DNA of 64,000 bases, from assembly GCA_002070475.1 (NCBI GenBank), contig MWDI01000066.1:85864-149863 (forward strand), in the 5' to 3' direction. The first letter of the stretch is position 1. Each line of letters opens with the position of its first letter. The notes under the pieces were generated by a model, which saw nothing but the letters and a program-made list of their open reading frames with translations, had not been told where the DNA came from and did not search any database. Source of the DNA: Firmicutes bacterium ADurb.Bin146. GTDB lineage: Bacteria > Bacillota > Clostridia > DUPQ01. Below are positions 9,848-18,647 of the stretch, one piece after another. A program made the position numbers and the translations under genes.

Positions 9848-11135
9848 CTGCTCTCTTTATAAATTCATCCATTTCTTCTTTTGTTCTCTTTTCTGTCACA
9901 GCGACAAGCCAGCCTTTTTCGGTCTTATGACCACCAATAAAACCATATTTGAAAAGATAAGCATTTAAAGCTGTTATATCTTCTTTAGGTTTAACAGTAA
10001 ATTCATGGAAAAAAGGCAGATCTGATACTTTTTCAAATTTTCCTGTCTTTAATAATCCTTCATACACATAATGAGCATTATCAACACATCTTTTGGCTAC
10101 CTGCTTGAATCCTTCTTTACCTGTCACACTAAGATAAATAGTTGCCATCAGAGCGCATAAAGCTTGGTTGGAGCATATATTTGAAGTAGCTTTTTCCCTC
10201 CTTATGTGCTGTTCCCTTGCTTGCAGTGTAAGCACATAAGCAGTTTTTCCGTCCACATCAGTAGTCTTTCCCACTATTCTTCCTGGCATCTTCCTCATAT
10301 GCTCCTTGACGCATGCGAAAAATCCAAGATATGGGCCTCCGAATCCTAAAGGCATTCCTAAAGGCTGGCCTTCTCCAACAACAAAATCCGCACCGAAATC
10401 TTTTGGTGATTTTAAAAGAGCTAACGCGACAGGATTAGCACAGACAATAAGAAGAGAACCATTTTCTTTTACATACTTACCTATCCTATCCATATCATAT
10501 ATGTCACCATAAAAAGACGGATACTGTATACATACTCCTGCTGTGTTTGTCAAATCAGCGCTTAACAGTTGCTCGACAGTCATTGAAGCGTGCTTTATCC
10601 CTCTGAACTTAAGGTATGTTTCAGCAGTTTCCCTATATTCAGGATGCATGTCCTCAACAATTATAATCTCACTTTTCTTTCGCGAAGCTGATGAGGAAAT
10701 AACACATGCTTCTGCTAATGCTGAAGCACCGTCATACATAGAGGCGTTGGATACATCCATACCAGTAAGTTCACAGATCATAGTCTGGTATTCAAAAATT
10801 GCAGTAAGTGTTCCTTGGCTTATTTCTGGCTGATATGGGGTATATGCTGTAAAGAATTCCTGACGAGATACAAGATGACCGATTACAGAAGGGATATAGT
10901 GGTCATATGCACCAGCACCTAGAAAACATGCATAATTACCTGTATTGCTGTTTTTGGCAGCAATAGTCTGCATATATTTTATGAGCTCCATCTCGCTTTT
11001 TGCATCAGGAAGATTTAACGGTCTTTTAAGTCTTACATCATCCGGTATAGAAGAGAAAAGCTGCTCTATATTATCCGCTTTACATCTTATTAGCATTTCT
11101 TTCCGGTCTTTTTCAGTTACCGGTATATATCTCAT
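9831..11135 (-). CDS. gcvPA: glycine dehydrogenase (aminomethyl-transferring) subunit 1
   Basis: P-protein subunit alpha, the partner of GcvPB in the split glycine decarboxylase; about 434 residues. The frame is open to an ATG at 11174 inside gcvH, but family members begin MRYIP, which corresponds to the ATG at 11135, one base after the gcvH stop, with GAGG in the end of gcvH as ribosome site. Typical blocks are [15 protein letters not shown] and [20 protein letters not shown]. The subunit has the fold-type I scaffold but no PLP lysine of its own. Confidence 0.96.
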   Translation of the reverse strand: MRYIPVTEKDRKEMLIRCKADNIEQLFSSIPDDVRLKRPLNLPDAKSEMELIKYMQTIAAKNSNTGNYACFLGAGAYDHYIPSVIGHLVSRQEFFTAYTPYQPEISQGTLTAIFEYQTMICELTGMDVSNASMYDGASALAEACVISSSASRKKSEIIIVEDMHPEYRETAETYLKFRGIKHASMTVEQLLSADLTNTAGVCIQYPSFYGDIYDMDRIGKYVKENGSLLIVCANPVALALLKSPKDFGADFVVGEGQPLGMPLGFGGPYLGFFACVKEHMRKMPGRIVGKTTDVDGKTAYVLTLQAREQHIRREKATSNICSNQALCALMATIYLSVTGKEGFKQVAKRCVDNAHYVYEGLLKTGKFEKVSDLPFFHEFTVKPKEDITALNAYLFKYGFIGGHKTEKGWLVAVTEKRTKEEMDEFIKRAGEFNG

Positions 11136-11136
11136 C

Positions 11137-11505
11137 TTACTCTGCCTCGCTTTCAAGAAACTCATTATATTCATCCTCTGTCATAAGACCATCTAATTCT
11201 GATTCATCATCTATAGTGATTTTTGCCAGATATGCTTCGTATGGGCTCTCGTTGATTTTTTCAGGTGCTTCTTCCAGATCATGATTTACTTCAACTACCA
11301 TTCCACTTACAGGCATAAAAACCTCTGCGGCTGTTTTAACTGATTCGACAGCGCAAAGGACATCTCCTTGTTGCAAGACAAGATCCTCTTCTGCCAGGTC
11401 CACATACACTATATCCCCAAGCTGCTGCTGGGCATAATCTGTTATGCCAATATAGGCATATTTACTTTCTTTTTTTATCCATTCATGGTTCTTGGTAAAT
11501 TTCAT
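11137..11505 (-). CDS. gcvH: glycine cleavage system H protein
   Basis: Lipoyl carrier protein of 122 residues that shuttles the aminomethyl and dihydrolipoyl intermediates between P, T and L proteins. The lipoylation site is the lysine in CAVESVKTAAE, near residue 63, in the expected hairpin. The N-terminus FTKNHEWIKKE and the end LMTEDEYNEFLESEAE are typical. It lies between gcvT and gcvPA in the operon. No lipoate ligase or L protein gene is in the window. Confidence 0.97.
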   Translation of the reverse strand: MKFTKNHEWIKKESKYAYIGITDYAQQQLGDIVYVDLAEEDLVLQQGDVLCAVESVKTAAEVFMPVSGMVVEVNHDLEEAPEKINESPYEAYLAKITIDDESELDGLMTEDEYNEFLESEAE

Positions 11506-11518
11506 AATTAACTCCTTG

Positions 11519-12607
11519 TTATCTTTTATACTTTTTATTATAGAACGGTTTTTTTACCGTTACAGCCTTGACTTTTCTTCCTCTTATATCCACATAAACA
11601 AATGTGCCGACTTTGGTATAATCTGTAGATATTAGAGCCAATGCACAATTTTTATTAAGACTAGGGCAAGTGCTTCCGCTTGTCACATATCCTATCTTCT
11701 CGTCTTTTTCATTAAATACTTCATACCCATTTCTTGCAATACCTTTATCGATCATCTCCAAGCCTGCAGATCGGACCTCGACTCCTTTTTCATCCTGTTC
11801 AATTAAAGCTTTTTGACCTATGAATCCGTTTTTTTCCAGTTTAACAAAATTCTTTAGTCCTGCATTCAATGGGGTTATTTTGTCTGACAGCTCGTGTCCG
11901 TATAAAGGCAATGCGCTTTCAAACCTTAATGTGTCTCTTGCTCCCAAGCCGCATGGTAATGCGCCAAGTTCCATAAGTTTTTTGAACATTTTTTCAGTAT
12001 CTTCAGTCTTCAAATATATCTCAAATCCATCTTCCCCAGTATAACCTGTCCTGGAAACCATAGCTGTAATACCATTGATCAAAATATTATCTTTAAATCT
12101 ATAGAAGGAGATCTCATTCAAGTCTGTATCAGTCAGCTGCTGCAATAAACTCTGAGCTTGCGGGCCTTGAAGTGCAATCTGCCCGTATTTATCTGACTCG
12201 TTACTGATTTCTACATCATATCCTTTTGAATTGTTCAGCATCCATTCATAATCTTTGTCAGTATTTGACGCATTAGCGATAATGAGGTAATCTTCGTCGT
12301 TGTTTTTATATATTAAAAGATCATCCACGCAGCCCCCATGCTCATAACACATAGGCGAATACATTATCTGATTGTTAGCAATTATACTTATATCATTTGT
12401 AAGAAGGTTATATAAATACCTTATCGCATCTTTTCCTCTTACTGCAATTTCTCCCATATGGGAAACATCAAAAATTCCCGCATGGTTCCTTACAGCATTA
12501 TGTTCTTCTATAATAGATGTGTACTGGACAGGCATATAGAAGCCTCCGAAGTCTACCATCCTTGCTTTCAAAGATTCATGCACAGAGGTTAATGGTGTTG
12601 TTTTCAT
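11519..12607 (-). CDS. gcvT: aminomethyltransferase (glycine cleavage T protein)
   Basis: Transfers the C1 unit from aminomethyl-GcvH to tetrahydrofolate, releasing ammonia. It has 362 residues, the family length. Typical stretches are MVDFGGFYMPVQYTS, HAGIFDVSHMGEIAVRG, MVSRTGYTGEDGFEIY and LRFESALPLYGHEL (folate-binding region). It is the first gene behind the promoter at 12636-12664, with AAGGAG upstream of the ATG. The leader is too short for a glycine riboswitch. Confidence 0.97.
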   Translation of the reverse strand: MKTTPLTSVHESLKARMVDFGGFYMPVQYTSIIEEHNAVRNHAGIFDVSHMGEIAVRGKDAIRYLYNLLTNDISIIANNQIMYSPMCYEHGGCVDDLLIYKNNDEDYLIIANASNTDKDYEWMLNNSKGYDVEISNESDKYGQIALQGPQAQSLLQQLTDTDLNEISFYRFKDNILINGITAMVSRTGYTGEDGFEIYLKTEDTEKMFKKLMELGALPCGLGARDTLRFESALPLYGHELSDKITPLNAGLKNFVKLEKNGFIGQKALIEQDEKGVEVRSAGLEMIDKGIARNGYEVFNEKDEKIGYVTSGSTCPSLNKNCALALISTDYTKVGTFVYVDIRGRKVKAVTVKKPFYNKKYKR

Positions 12608-12635
12608 AAAATTTTACTCCTTGGAATATATAATT

Positions 12636-12664
12636 ATAATAAATTTTACAAGATGAAAAGTCAA
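12636..12664 (-). promoter_or_regulatory. promoter of the gcv operon
   Basis: On the minus strand TTGACT and TATTAT are separated by exactly 17 bases, about 30 bases ahead of the gcvT start. This gives an untranslated leader of roughly 20-25 bases. Seen in sequence; activity inferred. Confidence 0.7.
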
Positions 12665-12675
12665 TGTGCACTATT

Positions 12676-13734
12676 TCACCTTCTCTTTAGTTTTTCGTAC
12701 ACTTCGTTGTAATAAAGCAGATTTTCCACTTTGGTTCCAGGAGAAATCTGATTGCCTATAGCAAGCATATATCCTGGACACGGTTTGCCAAGATCCATGC
12801 ATCTTCTTACCTCATTCTCGATATCTTCCCTGCTCCCCCTCATTATTATCCTAGTATCCACATTTCCGATAATTGAATGGGTTTTACCATATCGTTCGCA
12901 TATATATTTAAGGTCTGTCAAAGGCTCGAATATTAATGCGTCAACTCCTATGTCTACGAATCTGTCGACAAATAAATCATATCCGCCATCGCATGTGAAA
13001 AGTACCTTCTTGCCTGCTTCTTTTAAATAAGAGATATTTTTTTTGACGTATGGAAACACATACTTGTCATACCAAGCAGGAGCTATGAAAGGACCTGATG
13101 ACCATACCATATCATCATGTATCATACATACCGGGACTTTTGACTTCGCTAGCGCCTGGAAGTACTGCGAAATCCATTTCGAATATCTGATTGCGAATTC
13201 TCCGAATCTTTTCGAATCTTCCCCTGCGGCTAAAAGAAGCATGTCCCAACCGAGTATCTCTAGCATTCCTGATATACATGTCACATAAATACCCGAGGTG
13301 TTTACACCTGTCGGATGTCTTCTGCTTCTTTGCAGATAATCTTCATATAGCATGTCTGCTGTGGCATTAATATCTATTCTGCCATAAGTCTTGTCGAAAT
13401 CTAGATTATAAATTTCTTCCAGATCAGTAAACGCTTGATGCTTGTTATCAATGTAATCTTTATACCCTTCTTCAAATCCCGAATGTCCCATTGTGGTTCT
13501 TTTGTCACCGAATACCCCACTTCCGATCTTGGTAGCCCAGAATAAAGATATATCCCATGCTCTTTCAAAGGCAGTAATAGCATCAAACTTAGTATCCCCA
13601 TCTGAATTCATATCTACATCGATTCCTGTAACCGCTTTCAAAAGCCCGTATGCTAGCTGATAAGCATACTCCGTCCTTGGCACTACTTCAGGCATCTCAA
13701 GGTTAAAAGCCTGCATCCCTAGTTCATATGACAT
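12676..13734 (-). CDS. URO-D-like protein (corrinoid methyltransferase superfamily)
   Basis: Member of the uroporphyrinogen decarboxylase / MtaA-MtbA superfamily, 352 residues. The TIM-barrel end is recognisable: KVLFTCDGGYDLFVDRF, DALIFEPLTDLKYICERYG, IIGNVDTRIIMRGS and a final PCPGYMLAIGNQISPGT. The cysteines in FTCDGG and in CMDLGKPCPG sit roughly where MtaA-type proteins bind zinc, so a methyltransferase role is more likely than haem synthesis. No other haem gene is nearby. It lies 68 bases upstream of gcvT on the same strand; the link to C1 metabolism is inferred from this position. Confidence 0.72.
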   Translation of the reverse strand: MSYELGMQAFNLEMPEVVPRTEYAYQLAYGLLKAVTGIDVDMNSDGDTKFDAITAFERAWDISLFWATKIGSGVFGDKRTTMGHSGFEEGYKDYIDNKHQAFTDLEEIYNLDFDKTYGRIDINATADMLYEDYLQRSRRHPTGVNTSGIYVTCISGMLEILGWDMLLLAAGEDSKRFGEFAIRYSKWISQYFQALAKSKVPVCMIHDDMVWSSGPFIAPAWYDKYVFPYVKKNISYLKEAGKKVLFTCDGGYDLFVDRFVDIGVDALIFEPLTDLKYICERYGKTHSIIGNVDTRIIMRGSREDIENEVRRCMDLGKPCPGYMLAIGNQISPGTKVENLLYYNEVYEKLKRR

Positions 13735-13786
13735 ATACGACCCTCCTTTGTCTATTTTATCATTATTATTAAGGTTTACAAGGTAT

Positions 13787-13815
13787 TTGACTTGATGTTG
13801 ATAAACATATAATAT
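13787..13815 (+). promoter_or_regulatory. possible promoter of the SPFH gene
   Basis: TTGACT is followed 17 bases later by TAATAT (an overlapping TATAAT has 15-base spacing), about 75 bases ahead of the SPFH start in the 158-base divergent region. Seen in sequence; activity inferred. Confidence 0.5.
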
Positions 13816-13892
13816 ATATGCGGAAAAACGATAATACTAAATAGTATAAAAATGTTTTTGGTATTGTAGTTAATAGAAAAGGAGAATATCAC

Positions 13893-14816
13893 ATGTCAAC
13901 ATTGATAGCAGGTTTAATAATCTCAATTGCATTATTAGCCGTAATAATTTATTTTAACAGTAAGAAGGACAGTAACAGAAAATTCCGAGCGAACTGTGTT
14001 ATAGCAGTACTGCCTCTCATTACTGCATTTTTTATAGCATCTATAGCAGTGATACCTGCAAACTCTGTAGGCGTTCAGTACAGCCCATTTACTGGCGTTA
14101 AAGAAGAAACGCTTCCTGAAGGATGGCATTTTAAAGGAGTATTTGATACTGTCTATGTCATTAGTACTGAAGTTCAAACCAGTAATCTTACCGGAATTAC
14201 CGGACAGACAAAAGATAGTCAGTATGTAGAAATGATAATAGATGTAAAATACAAAGTATCGCCAGAAAAAGCTTTCGAAGTATTCAAGCAGTACCGAACT
14301 TTACAGAATGTAGCTACCAGCCTTATTTCCCCTACAGTCCAAAGAAGTATTGAAGCTATTTCTACACAATATAACATAATTGAAGTATTGGGTGAAAAAA
14401 GAAATGAACTCTATCTTGGCATTGAAGAAGAGCTTACAAAACGTTTTGCAGTAAATGGTATACAGTTCGTGTCCATTAACTTTGCAGATACCGATGCGGG
14501 ATCAGAAATTGAAAAAGCCATCCAAGATGAAGCTATTGCTAAAAAACGTGTGGAAACTGCAGAACAGGAACGTTTGCGTGTTCAGATAGAAGCCCAGCAA
14601 AGAGTAATCGAAGCATCAGCAGACAAAGAAAAAGCAGAGATTGAGGCACAAATCAAGCTCATTGAAGCACAAGCGGAAGCCCAAGCCAATAGACTTATTG
14701 CTGAATCCATTACACCGGAACTATTAGAAAAGATGGAAATGGAAGCACGTTTAAAATGGGGCTGGGTAATTGTACAGGGTGGTTCTGTAATAACTGATAT
14801 AAGGGAAACAGAATAA
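13893..14816 (+). CDS. SPFH / prohibitin-type (band 7) membrane protein
   Basis: A 307-residue SPFH-domain protein with two N-terminal membrane segments (about 3-20 and 36-56), then the band 7 domain (GVQYSPFTGVKEETLPEGWH to about residue 200), then a charged coiled coil rich in E, A, Q and K (about 205-280). Such proteins form large ring assemblies at the membrane and organise microdomains or modulate proteases. There is no NfeD partner next to it. The ATG has an AAAGGAG site. It is divergent from the URO-D-like gene and closed by a terminator at 14851-14898. Confidence 0.85.
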   Translation: MSTLIAGLIISIALLAVIIYFNSKKDSNRKFRANCVIAVLPLITAFFIASIAVIPANSVGVQYSPFTGVKEETLPEGWHFKGVFDTVYVISTEVQTSNLTGITGQTKDSQYVEMIIDVKYKVSPEKAFEVFKQYRTLQNVATSLISPTVQRSIEAISTQYNIIEVLGEKRNELYLGIEEELTKRFAVNGIQFVSINFADTDAGSEIEKAIQDEAIAKKRVETAEQERLRVQIEAQQRVIEASADKEKAEIEAQIKLIEAQAEAQANRLIAESITPELLEKMEMEARLKWGWVIVQGGSVITDIRETE

Positions 14817-14850
14817 TATATACATAACCTATAGAATAATTAGTAATATA

Positions 14851-14898
14851 AAAGAGTTGTCAAAAAATCGGTCCTACCGCTAAATGGCAGCTCTTTTT
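14851..14898 (+). terminator. terminator between SPFH and WYL genes
   Basis: The arms AAAGAGTTGTC and GGCAGCTCTTTTT pair with two G-U pairs around a loop of about 20 bases, followed by a T run on the plus strand. The A-rich opposite side means it may also stop the convergent WYL operon. Confidence 0.65.
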
Positions 14899-14912
14899 AA
14901 TAAGAAAATATA

Positions 14913-15899
14913 TCAGAAACAGTCATATACCTTCTTTAAGCTGTTTAGAGTACTCTTGATCTCTTCCACCAAACTGTTTGGAGCTATGACTTCAGCTTTA
15001 TCCTTAAACGTGAATAGCCATGAAATGAAAGTCGGGCTTATTGATACATCTAAAAAAGTTTTAAACCTGTTCTTATCTACAGGATATATTGTGATATTCA
15101 AACCGAACCGGTCAAATACCACATTTAATAGGGATATATCAAATATTATTTCTGCTTTTACAGGATCGCCTTTAAACATATTGAACATAGGTTTTGTGTA
15201 TGACACAAGATCAAATTCCTCTTTCTTATCCATATCGATTTTCTCTCTTAATATTTCTATGGATTCCATCTTATCAACTTTAAACTGTGTTATATTATAT
15301 CTTTCATAATAACAGACAAGATAATAACATTCATCTTCCCATATAAGAGCATATGGGGATACCTTATATTTGCCTTTGACTCCCCTGTATACTTTGTTTT
15401 TATTTATATCATAATCAAAATAGCTGAAACGTATTCTGGCATTATTTGATATAGCTTCATTTATGCTGTCAATATTATAGTATACATTCTCATTCTTGCT
15501 TTTAACCTTACTGTATACCCCGGTATTTCTTATTAATTCCTTCTTCTGGTGTCTTGATGCAAGATTGCATAATCCGTCAATTAACTCTTTAGTCTTTTTT
15601 TCAGTCAAAAATCTTGCTGAAACTAAAGCATCAATAATAAGCTTTAGTTCCGGTATTTGGAACTCTCTTGAGCCCATATAGTATCCGTAAGTCTTGGATT
15701 TCACACCGACTATATCGCATCCGACTTCTCTTAGTACCTTTATGTCATCATATATGCTTTTTCTTTCGGCATTAATACCCATAGATGATAACTGCTGTAT
15801 GATTTCGTTTATAGTCATCACATGGTTTTCATCAGTTTTTTCATACAGCATCCTGAATACATGCAGTAATTTAGCTTTCTGAACAGTTGATTTAGGCAT
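14913..15899 (-). CDS. WYL-domain transcriptional regulator
   Basis: Regulator of 328 residues: an N-terminal HTH (about 1-65, with TINEIIQQLSSMGINAERKS and YDDIKVLREVG) and a WYL domain (about 140-215, with KYKVSPYALIWEDECYYLVC and RYNITQFKVDKM), then a WCX-like C-terminal part. WYL domains sense nucleic-acid or nucleotide ligands. It starts 12 bases after the SRAP stop with GGGGGA upstream, so it is the fourth gene of the LexA-controlled operon, which makes a DNA-damage role likely. Its own targets are unknown. Confidence 0.85.
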   Translation of the reverse strand: MPKSTVQKAKLLHVFRMLYEKTDENHVMTINEIIQQLSSMGINAERKSIYDDIKVLREVGCDIVGVKSKTYGYYMGSREFQIPELKLIIDALVSARFLTEKKTKELIDGLCNLASRHQKKELIRNTGVYSKVKSKNENVYYNIDSINEAISNNARIRFSYFDYDINKNKVYRGVKGKYKVSPYALIWEDECYYLVCYYERYNITQFKVDKMESIEILREKIDMDKKEEFDLVSYTKPMFNMFKGDPVKAEIIFDISLLNVVFDRFGLNITIYPVDKNRFKTFLDVSISPTFISWLFTFKDKAEVIAPNSLVEEIKSTLNSLKKVYDCF

Positions 15900-15911
15900 T
15901 GCTTTTCCCCC

Positions 15912-16361
15912 TTAAGCTTTTTTATATAAATATTCCTCCTGCCTGCTACACAGCTTTTTTTCTTTCAGCCATGCTGGTATATCCTCTATTGATATTATAA
16001 ATGGCATACGATAATGTATCGGAACAAATTCTTCATAAGCCTCTTTTGTTATTATTACAAATCTATCATCTTTGTAAACTCCAGCCATATGCATGATAGA
16101 ACGGTCTGGTTTTGTAAACAGGTATTTTTTTTTGTCCTTATCCCACTCAAAATAACCTATTGCCGGTATTATGCAAGGCTTCATATATTTGAACATAGGA
16201 AGCTCATTAACCGTTTCACTCCTTGCATTAATCAGCGTCGTATTATTATATTTATTTACTACTCCCCATATCTTGTCCATCGTGCCCTGTATAGTTTCTA
16301 TTTCTACAAGGTCCGAAGGAAATATTTCTCTTTCTTCCAAATTTAAGAATCTTCCGCACAT
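15912..16361 (-). CDS. SRAP (YedK/HMCES-like) abasic-site shielding protein, short form
   Basis: SOS-response-associated protein that forms a thiazolidine crosslink between Cys2 and abasic sites in single-stranded DNA. The frame opens at 16385, but the active-site cysteine must follow the initiator Met, which fixes the start at 16361 (MCGRF). Other active-site pieces are NARSET, CIIPAIGYFEW (catalytic Glu) and HYRMP (catalytic His). At about 149 residues it is shorter than the usual 200-220. It overlaps the preceding small gene by 19 bases and belongs to the SOS operon. Confidence 0.88.
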   Translation of the reverse strand: MCGRFLNLEEREIFPSDLVEIETIQGTMDKIWGVVNKYNNTTLINARSETVNELPMFKYMKPCIIPAIGYFEWDKDKKKYLFTKPDRSIMHMAGVYKDDRFVIITKEAYEEFVPIHYRMPFIISIEDIPAWLKEKKLCSRQEEYLYKKA

Positions 16362-16612
16362 GGCATCTTCCTTTCCACAAACCATTTGTCTTCCTCAAAA
16401 AATATATATGTCTGCATACCCATTATCTTACATAAGTACCTAATTCCGCAACCCCCTGCTTTTAGGCTTGCCGCATTACGTATATCAAGTACCCTATCTA
16501 CAGTATATACCTTGCCGTTTTCCCATTCTATATTAACAGGTATCATTTGACCGTCTTTTTTGAATTTTACAGTAACATTCACATATTCTTTTATTCTTTT
16601 ATCTTCTGTCAT
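16343..16612 (-). CDS. small conserved-looking protein of the SOS operon, function unknown
   Basis: An 89-residue protein I do not recognise as a named family. Visible features are a beta-rich pattern (VNVTVKFKKDGQMIPVNIEW), a block with GGCGIRYLCKIMG, and an aromatic stretch TYIFFEEDKWFVE. Its ATG overlaps the polymerase stop by four bases, with AGGAG before it, and its end overlaps the SRAP start. That tight coupling between two DNA-damage proteins supports a real gene acting in lesion bypass or repair, possibly as a polymerase partner. This role is inferred from position only. Confidence 0.7.
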   Translation of the reverse strand: MTEDKRIKEYVNVTVKFKKDGQMIPVNIEWENGKVYTVDRVLDIRNAASLKAGGCGIRYLCKIMGMQTYIFFEEDKWFVERKMPCAEDS

Positions 16613-17865
16613 CTTGCTTCTCCTGTATTAAAAGAAACTTCCCGCATAAGCGCTTCCGTACTGTCTGATAAATCACCACACGATCTGGTATTCAAAAGAG
16701 CCGCTCTTTGAATAGCATATGGACCATATCTTTTTCTTATCGAATCTATGGAATATTCTAAATCCATAGCCTTAAATCTTTTATTTTCCTCCTTGAATAT
16801 AGATATCTGTATAGGGCCTTTTGAACTTGCAAGATCTGTGACCCTTATTCCGAAACTTCGCACAGGCTTTTGAAAATACCAGTTTGCTTTTACAAGCTTT
16901 ATGGCCCTATGGGCTATTTCCGTGGATATGTTGGTATAATCAGAAAGTTGCCCCTGTCTTTCAAAACCTTCCAGATCACAATCCCTCATATATATCTGTA
17001 CAGTCTTACCCTTAAGCCCGTGTTCTCTTAGTCTTCTTGCAACACTTTCGGCTAAAACAAAAGAAGTAATACGTATATCTTCGAGGGAGCAAAGATCTTT
17101 TGGAGGAGTGGTGCTGTTTCCTATGGACTTTATTATTGTTTCATGTTCTGTATTCTCCACTGGCGAATAATCATTACCCGTAGCATAGTCTTTAAGTATT
17201 GTCCCACATTTTCCCAGCTTGTCGTGTATAAATACGGCATCAGCATTTGCAAGATCGCCAATGGTATTTATATTCCAGTTGCTAAGCTTTTTCTTTGTTG
17301 CTCTTCCTACATATAGAAGTTCTCCTACATCAAGCGGCCACACCAGATCCTTGTAATTCTCACGGCTTATAACTGTAACCGCATCTGGTTTTTTCATATC
17401 AGACCCTAATTTTGAAAAAACCTTATTAAAACTGACTCCGATAGAAACGGTTATTCCTAACTCGAACTTTATACGTTTTCTTATCTGTTGGGCTATCTCA
17501 TAGCCTTGTTCTATTGTCCTTCCAGGAAAAGAGATATCTATCCATGCCTCATCCATTCCAAAAGGTTGCACTCTTTGAGAATATGAGCAGTATATCTCTC
17601 TGGCAAGATTACCAAATCTAAGATATCTGTCATAATGTGGAGGAACTACCACAAGATTGGCAGCCTTAAGCCTTGCTTGCCATACAGCTTCTCCTGTCTT
17701 TATGCCAACCTTCTTGGCCTGCTGATTTTTTGCAAGCACTATCCCATGCCTATTCTCCACGCTGCCGCACACAGCTACTGGCAGGTCTCTTATAGCAGGA
17801 TTATAAAGACACTCTACCGAAGCATAAAAACTATTTAAATCAGCATGCAAAATTATACTTTCCAT
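16609..17865 (-). CDS. Y-family DNA polymerase (DinB/UmuC type)
   Basis: Error-prone translesion polymerase of about 418 residues. Catalytic motifs are HADLNSFYASVE (first Asp) and FGMDEAWIDIS (Asp-Glu pair, near residue 105), followed by thumb HhH motifs and the little-finger domain. The frame is open to 17904, but that ATG lies inside the LexA box; the start MESIILHADLN at 17865 has AGGGG just ahead. It is the first gene of the SOS operon polymerase - unknown - SRAP - WYL. In arrangement it resembles the UvrX/YqjW side of the family in Firmicutes. Confidence 0.92.
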   Translation of the reverse strand: MESIILHADLNSFYASVECLYNPAIRDLPVAVCGSVENRHGIVLAKNQQAKKVGIKTGEAVWQARLKAANLVVVPPHYDRYLRFGNLAREIYCSYSQRVQPFGMDEAWIDISFPGRTIEQGYEIAQQIRKRIKFELGITVSIGVSFNKVFSKLGSDMKKPDAVTVISRENYKDLVWPLDVGELLYVGRATKKKLSNWNINTIGDLANADAVFIHDKLGKCGTILKDYATGNDYSPVENTEHETIIKSIGNSTTPPKDLCSLEDIRITSFVLAESVARRLREHGLKGKTVQIYMRDCDLEGFERQGQLSDYTNISTEIAHRAIKLVKANWYFQKPVRSFGIRVTDLASSKGPIQISIFKEENKRFKAMDLEYSIDSIRKRYGPYAIQRAALLNTRSCGDLSDSTEALMREVSFNTGEAR

Positions 17866-17886
17866 AATACCCCTATCTTCAGGTAT

Positions 17887-17915
17887 ATTGTATAATACGA
17901 ACATATGTTTGTAAA
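17887..17915 (-). promoter_or_regulatory. SOS promoter with LexA box between -35 and -10
   Basis: On the minus strand TTTACA (17910-17915) and TACAAT (17887-17892) stand 17 bases apart. The near-palindrome CGAACATATGTTTG at 17898-17911 (plus-strand reading) fills most of the spacer. It matches the B. subtilis-type LexA consensus CGAACRNRYGTTYC at all but the last position. LexA bound here would block RNA polymerase directly. lexA itself is not in the window. Confidence 0.85.
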
Positions 17916-17951
17916 GTGCCTATTTATATATCAATGTACGATATTAAGCCC

Positions 17952-18647
17952 TCATGTTTTATTCTTTTTTACAGTGATGTCCTTAAGACCATATTTAATT
18001 GCAGTTCTTTCAAATATCTTGATAAAACGATTTCCAAGAAGCAGGATTAAAAGAAGATTCGTGACAGCATGAAACACATCAAATATCAATGAAGCAGAGC
18101 TTGCTATTAGGAAAGCTTTGAATCCTGTCTCAGTAATATATCCTGACAGGACATAATACAGGTTCATTCCCCATCCGAATAAAAAGCCCCATATAAACCC
18201 GTAACCAAGCCTAAACCATAAATGTTCTTGTAAAGGTTTTTTAATAATTCCCGCCACAAACCCCATAAACCCCCATAAAAGCATTTGCCACAATGTCCAT
18301 GGTCCATGGCCTAACAGCATATTTGATACGAGTGTCGTCAATGCGCCTGTCATAAATCCAAAAGAAGGACCGAATACCATTGCAGACATTATTACAATGA
18401 AAGAGGAAGGATTGACGCTGGGAACAGATGCAAAAAGTATCCTGCCTGCTGATGATACAGCTGTAAGTATAGCTAAAAGTACTATTTTTTCCGCGCTTAC
18501 TTCTTTTCTTTCAAAAACATTAAATCCCATCAGCAGTATCCCCAAAATTGCAAGTATCAAAGCTAAAGCCATGCTGCTGAAAGAAAACGCAATAGAGGTC
18601 GCAATAAGGACAAAGGAAATTATGAAAAAGTATGTCTGCTTTTTCAT
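17952..18647 (-). CDS. ECF transporter S component, probably for cobalamin (CbrT-like)
   Basis: Substrate-binding membrane subunit of an energy-coupling-factor transporter, 231 residues with about six to seven membrane segments. The region with SVNPSSFIVIMSAMVFGPSF and NMLLGHGPWTLWQMLLWG recalls the S components that I associate with B12-riboswitch loci. Its start overlaps the fused ATPase stop by four bases (ATGA). As the last gene of the riboswitch operon, after the T and A components, it is very likely the corrinoid-specific unit. The specificity is inferred from regulation and neighbours, not from residues I can identify. Confidence 0.8.
   Translation of the reverse strand: MKKQTYFFIISFVLIATSIAFSFSSMALALILAILGILLMGFNVFERKEVSAEKIVLLAILTAVSSAGRILFASVPSVNPSSFIVIMSAMVFGPSFGFMTGALTTLVSNMLLGHGPWTLWQMLLWGFMGFVAGIIKKPLQEHLWFRLGYGFIWGFLFGWGMNLYYVLSGYITETGFKAFLIASSASLIFDVFHAVTNLLLILLLGNRFIKIFERTAIKYGLKDITVKKNKT

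Noticed and set aside
12608..12675. Glycine riboswitch ahead of gcvT
   Set aside because: The gap is 68 bases and already holds a promoter; no tandem aptamer or aptamer-like pairing fits.
17912..17951. Terminator after the ECF S gene
   Set aside because: Only a weak ATATC/GATAT hairpin without a T run; read-through toward the SOS operon cannot be excluded.
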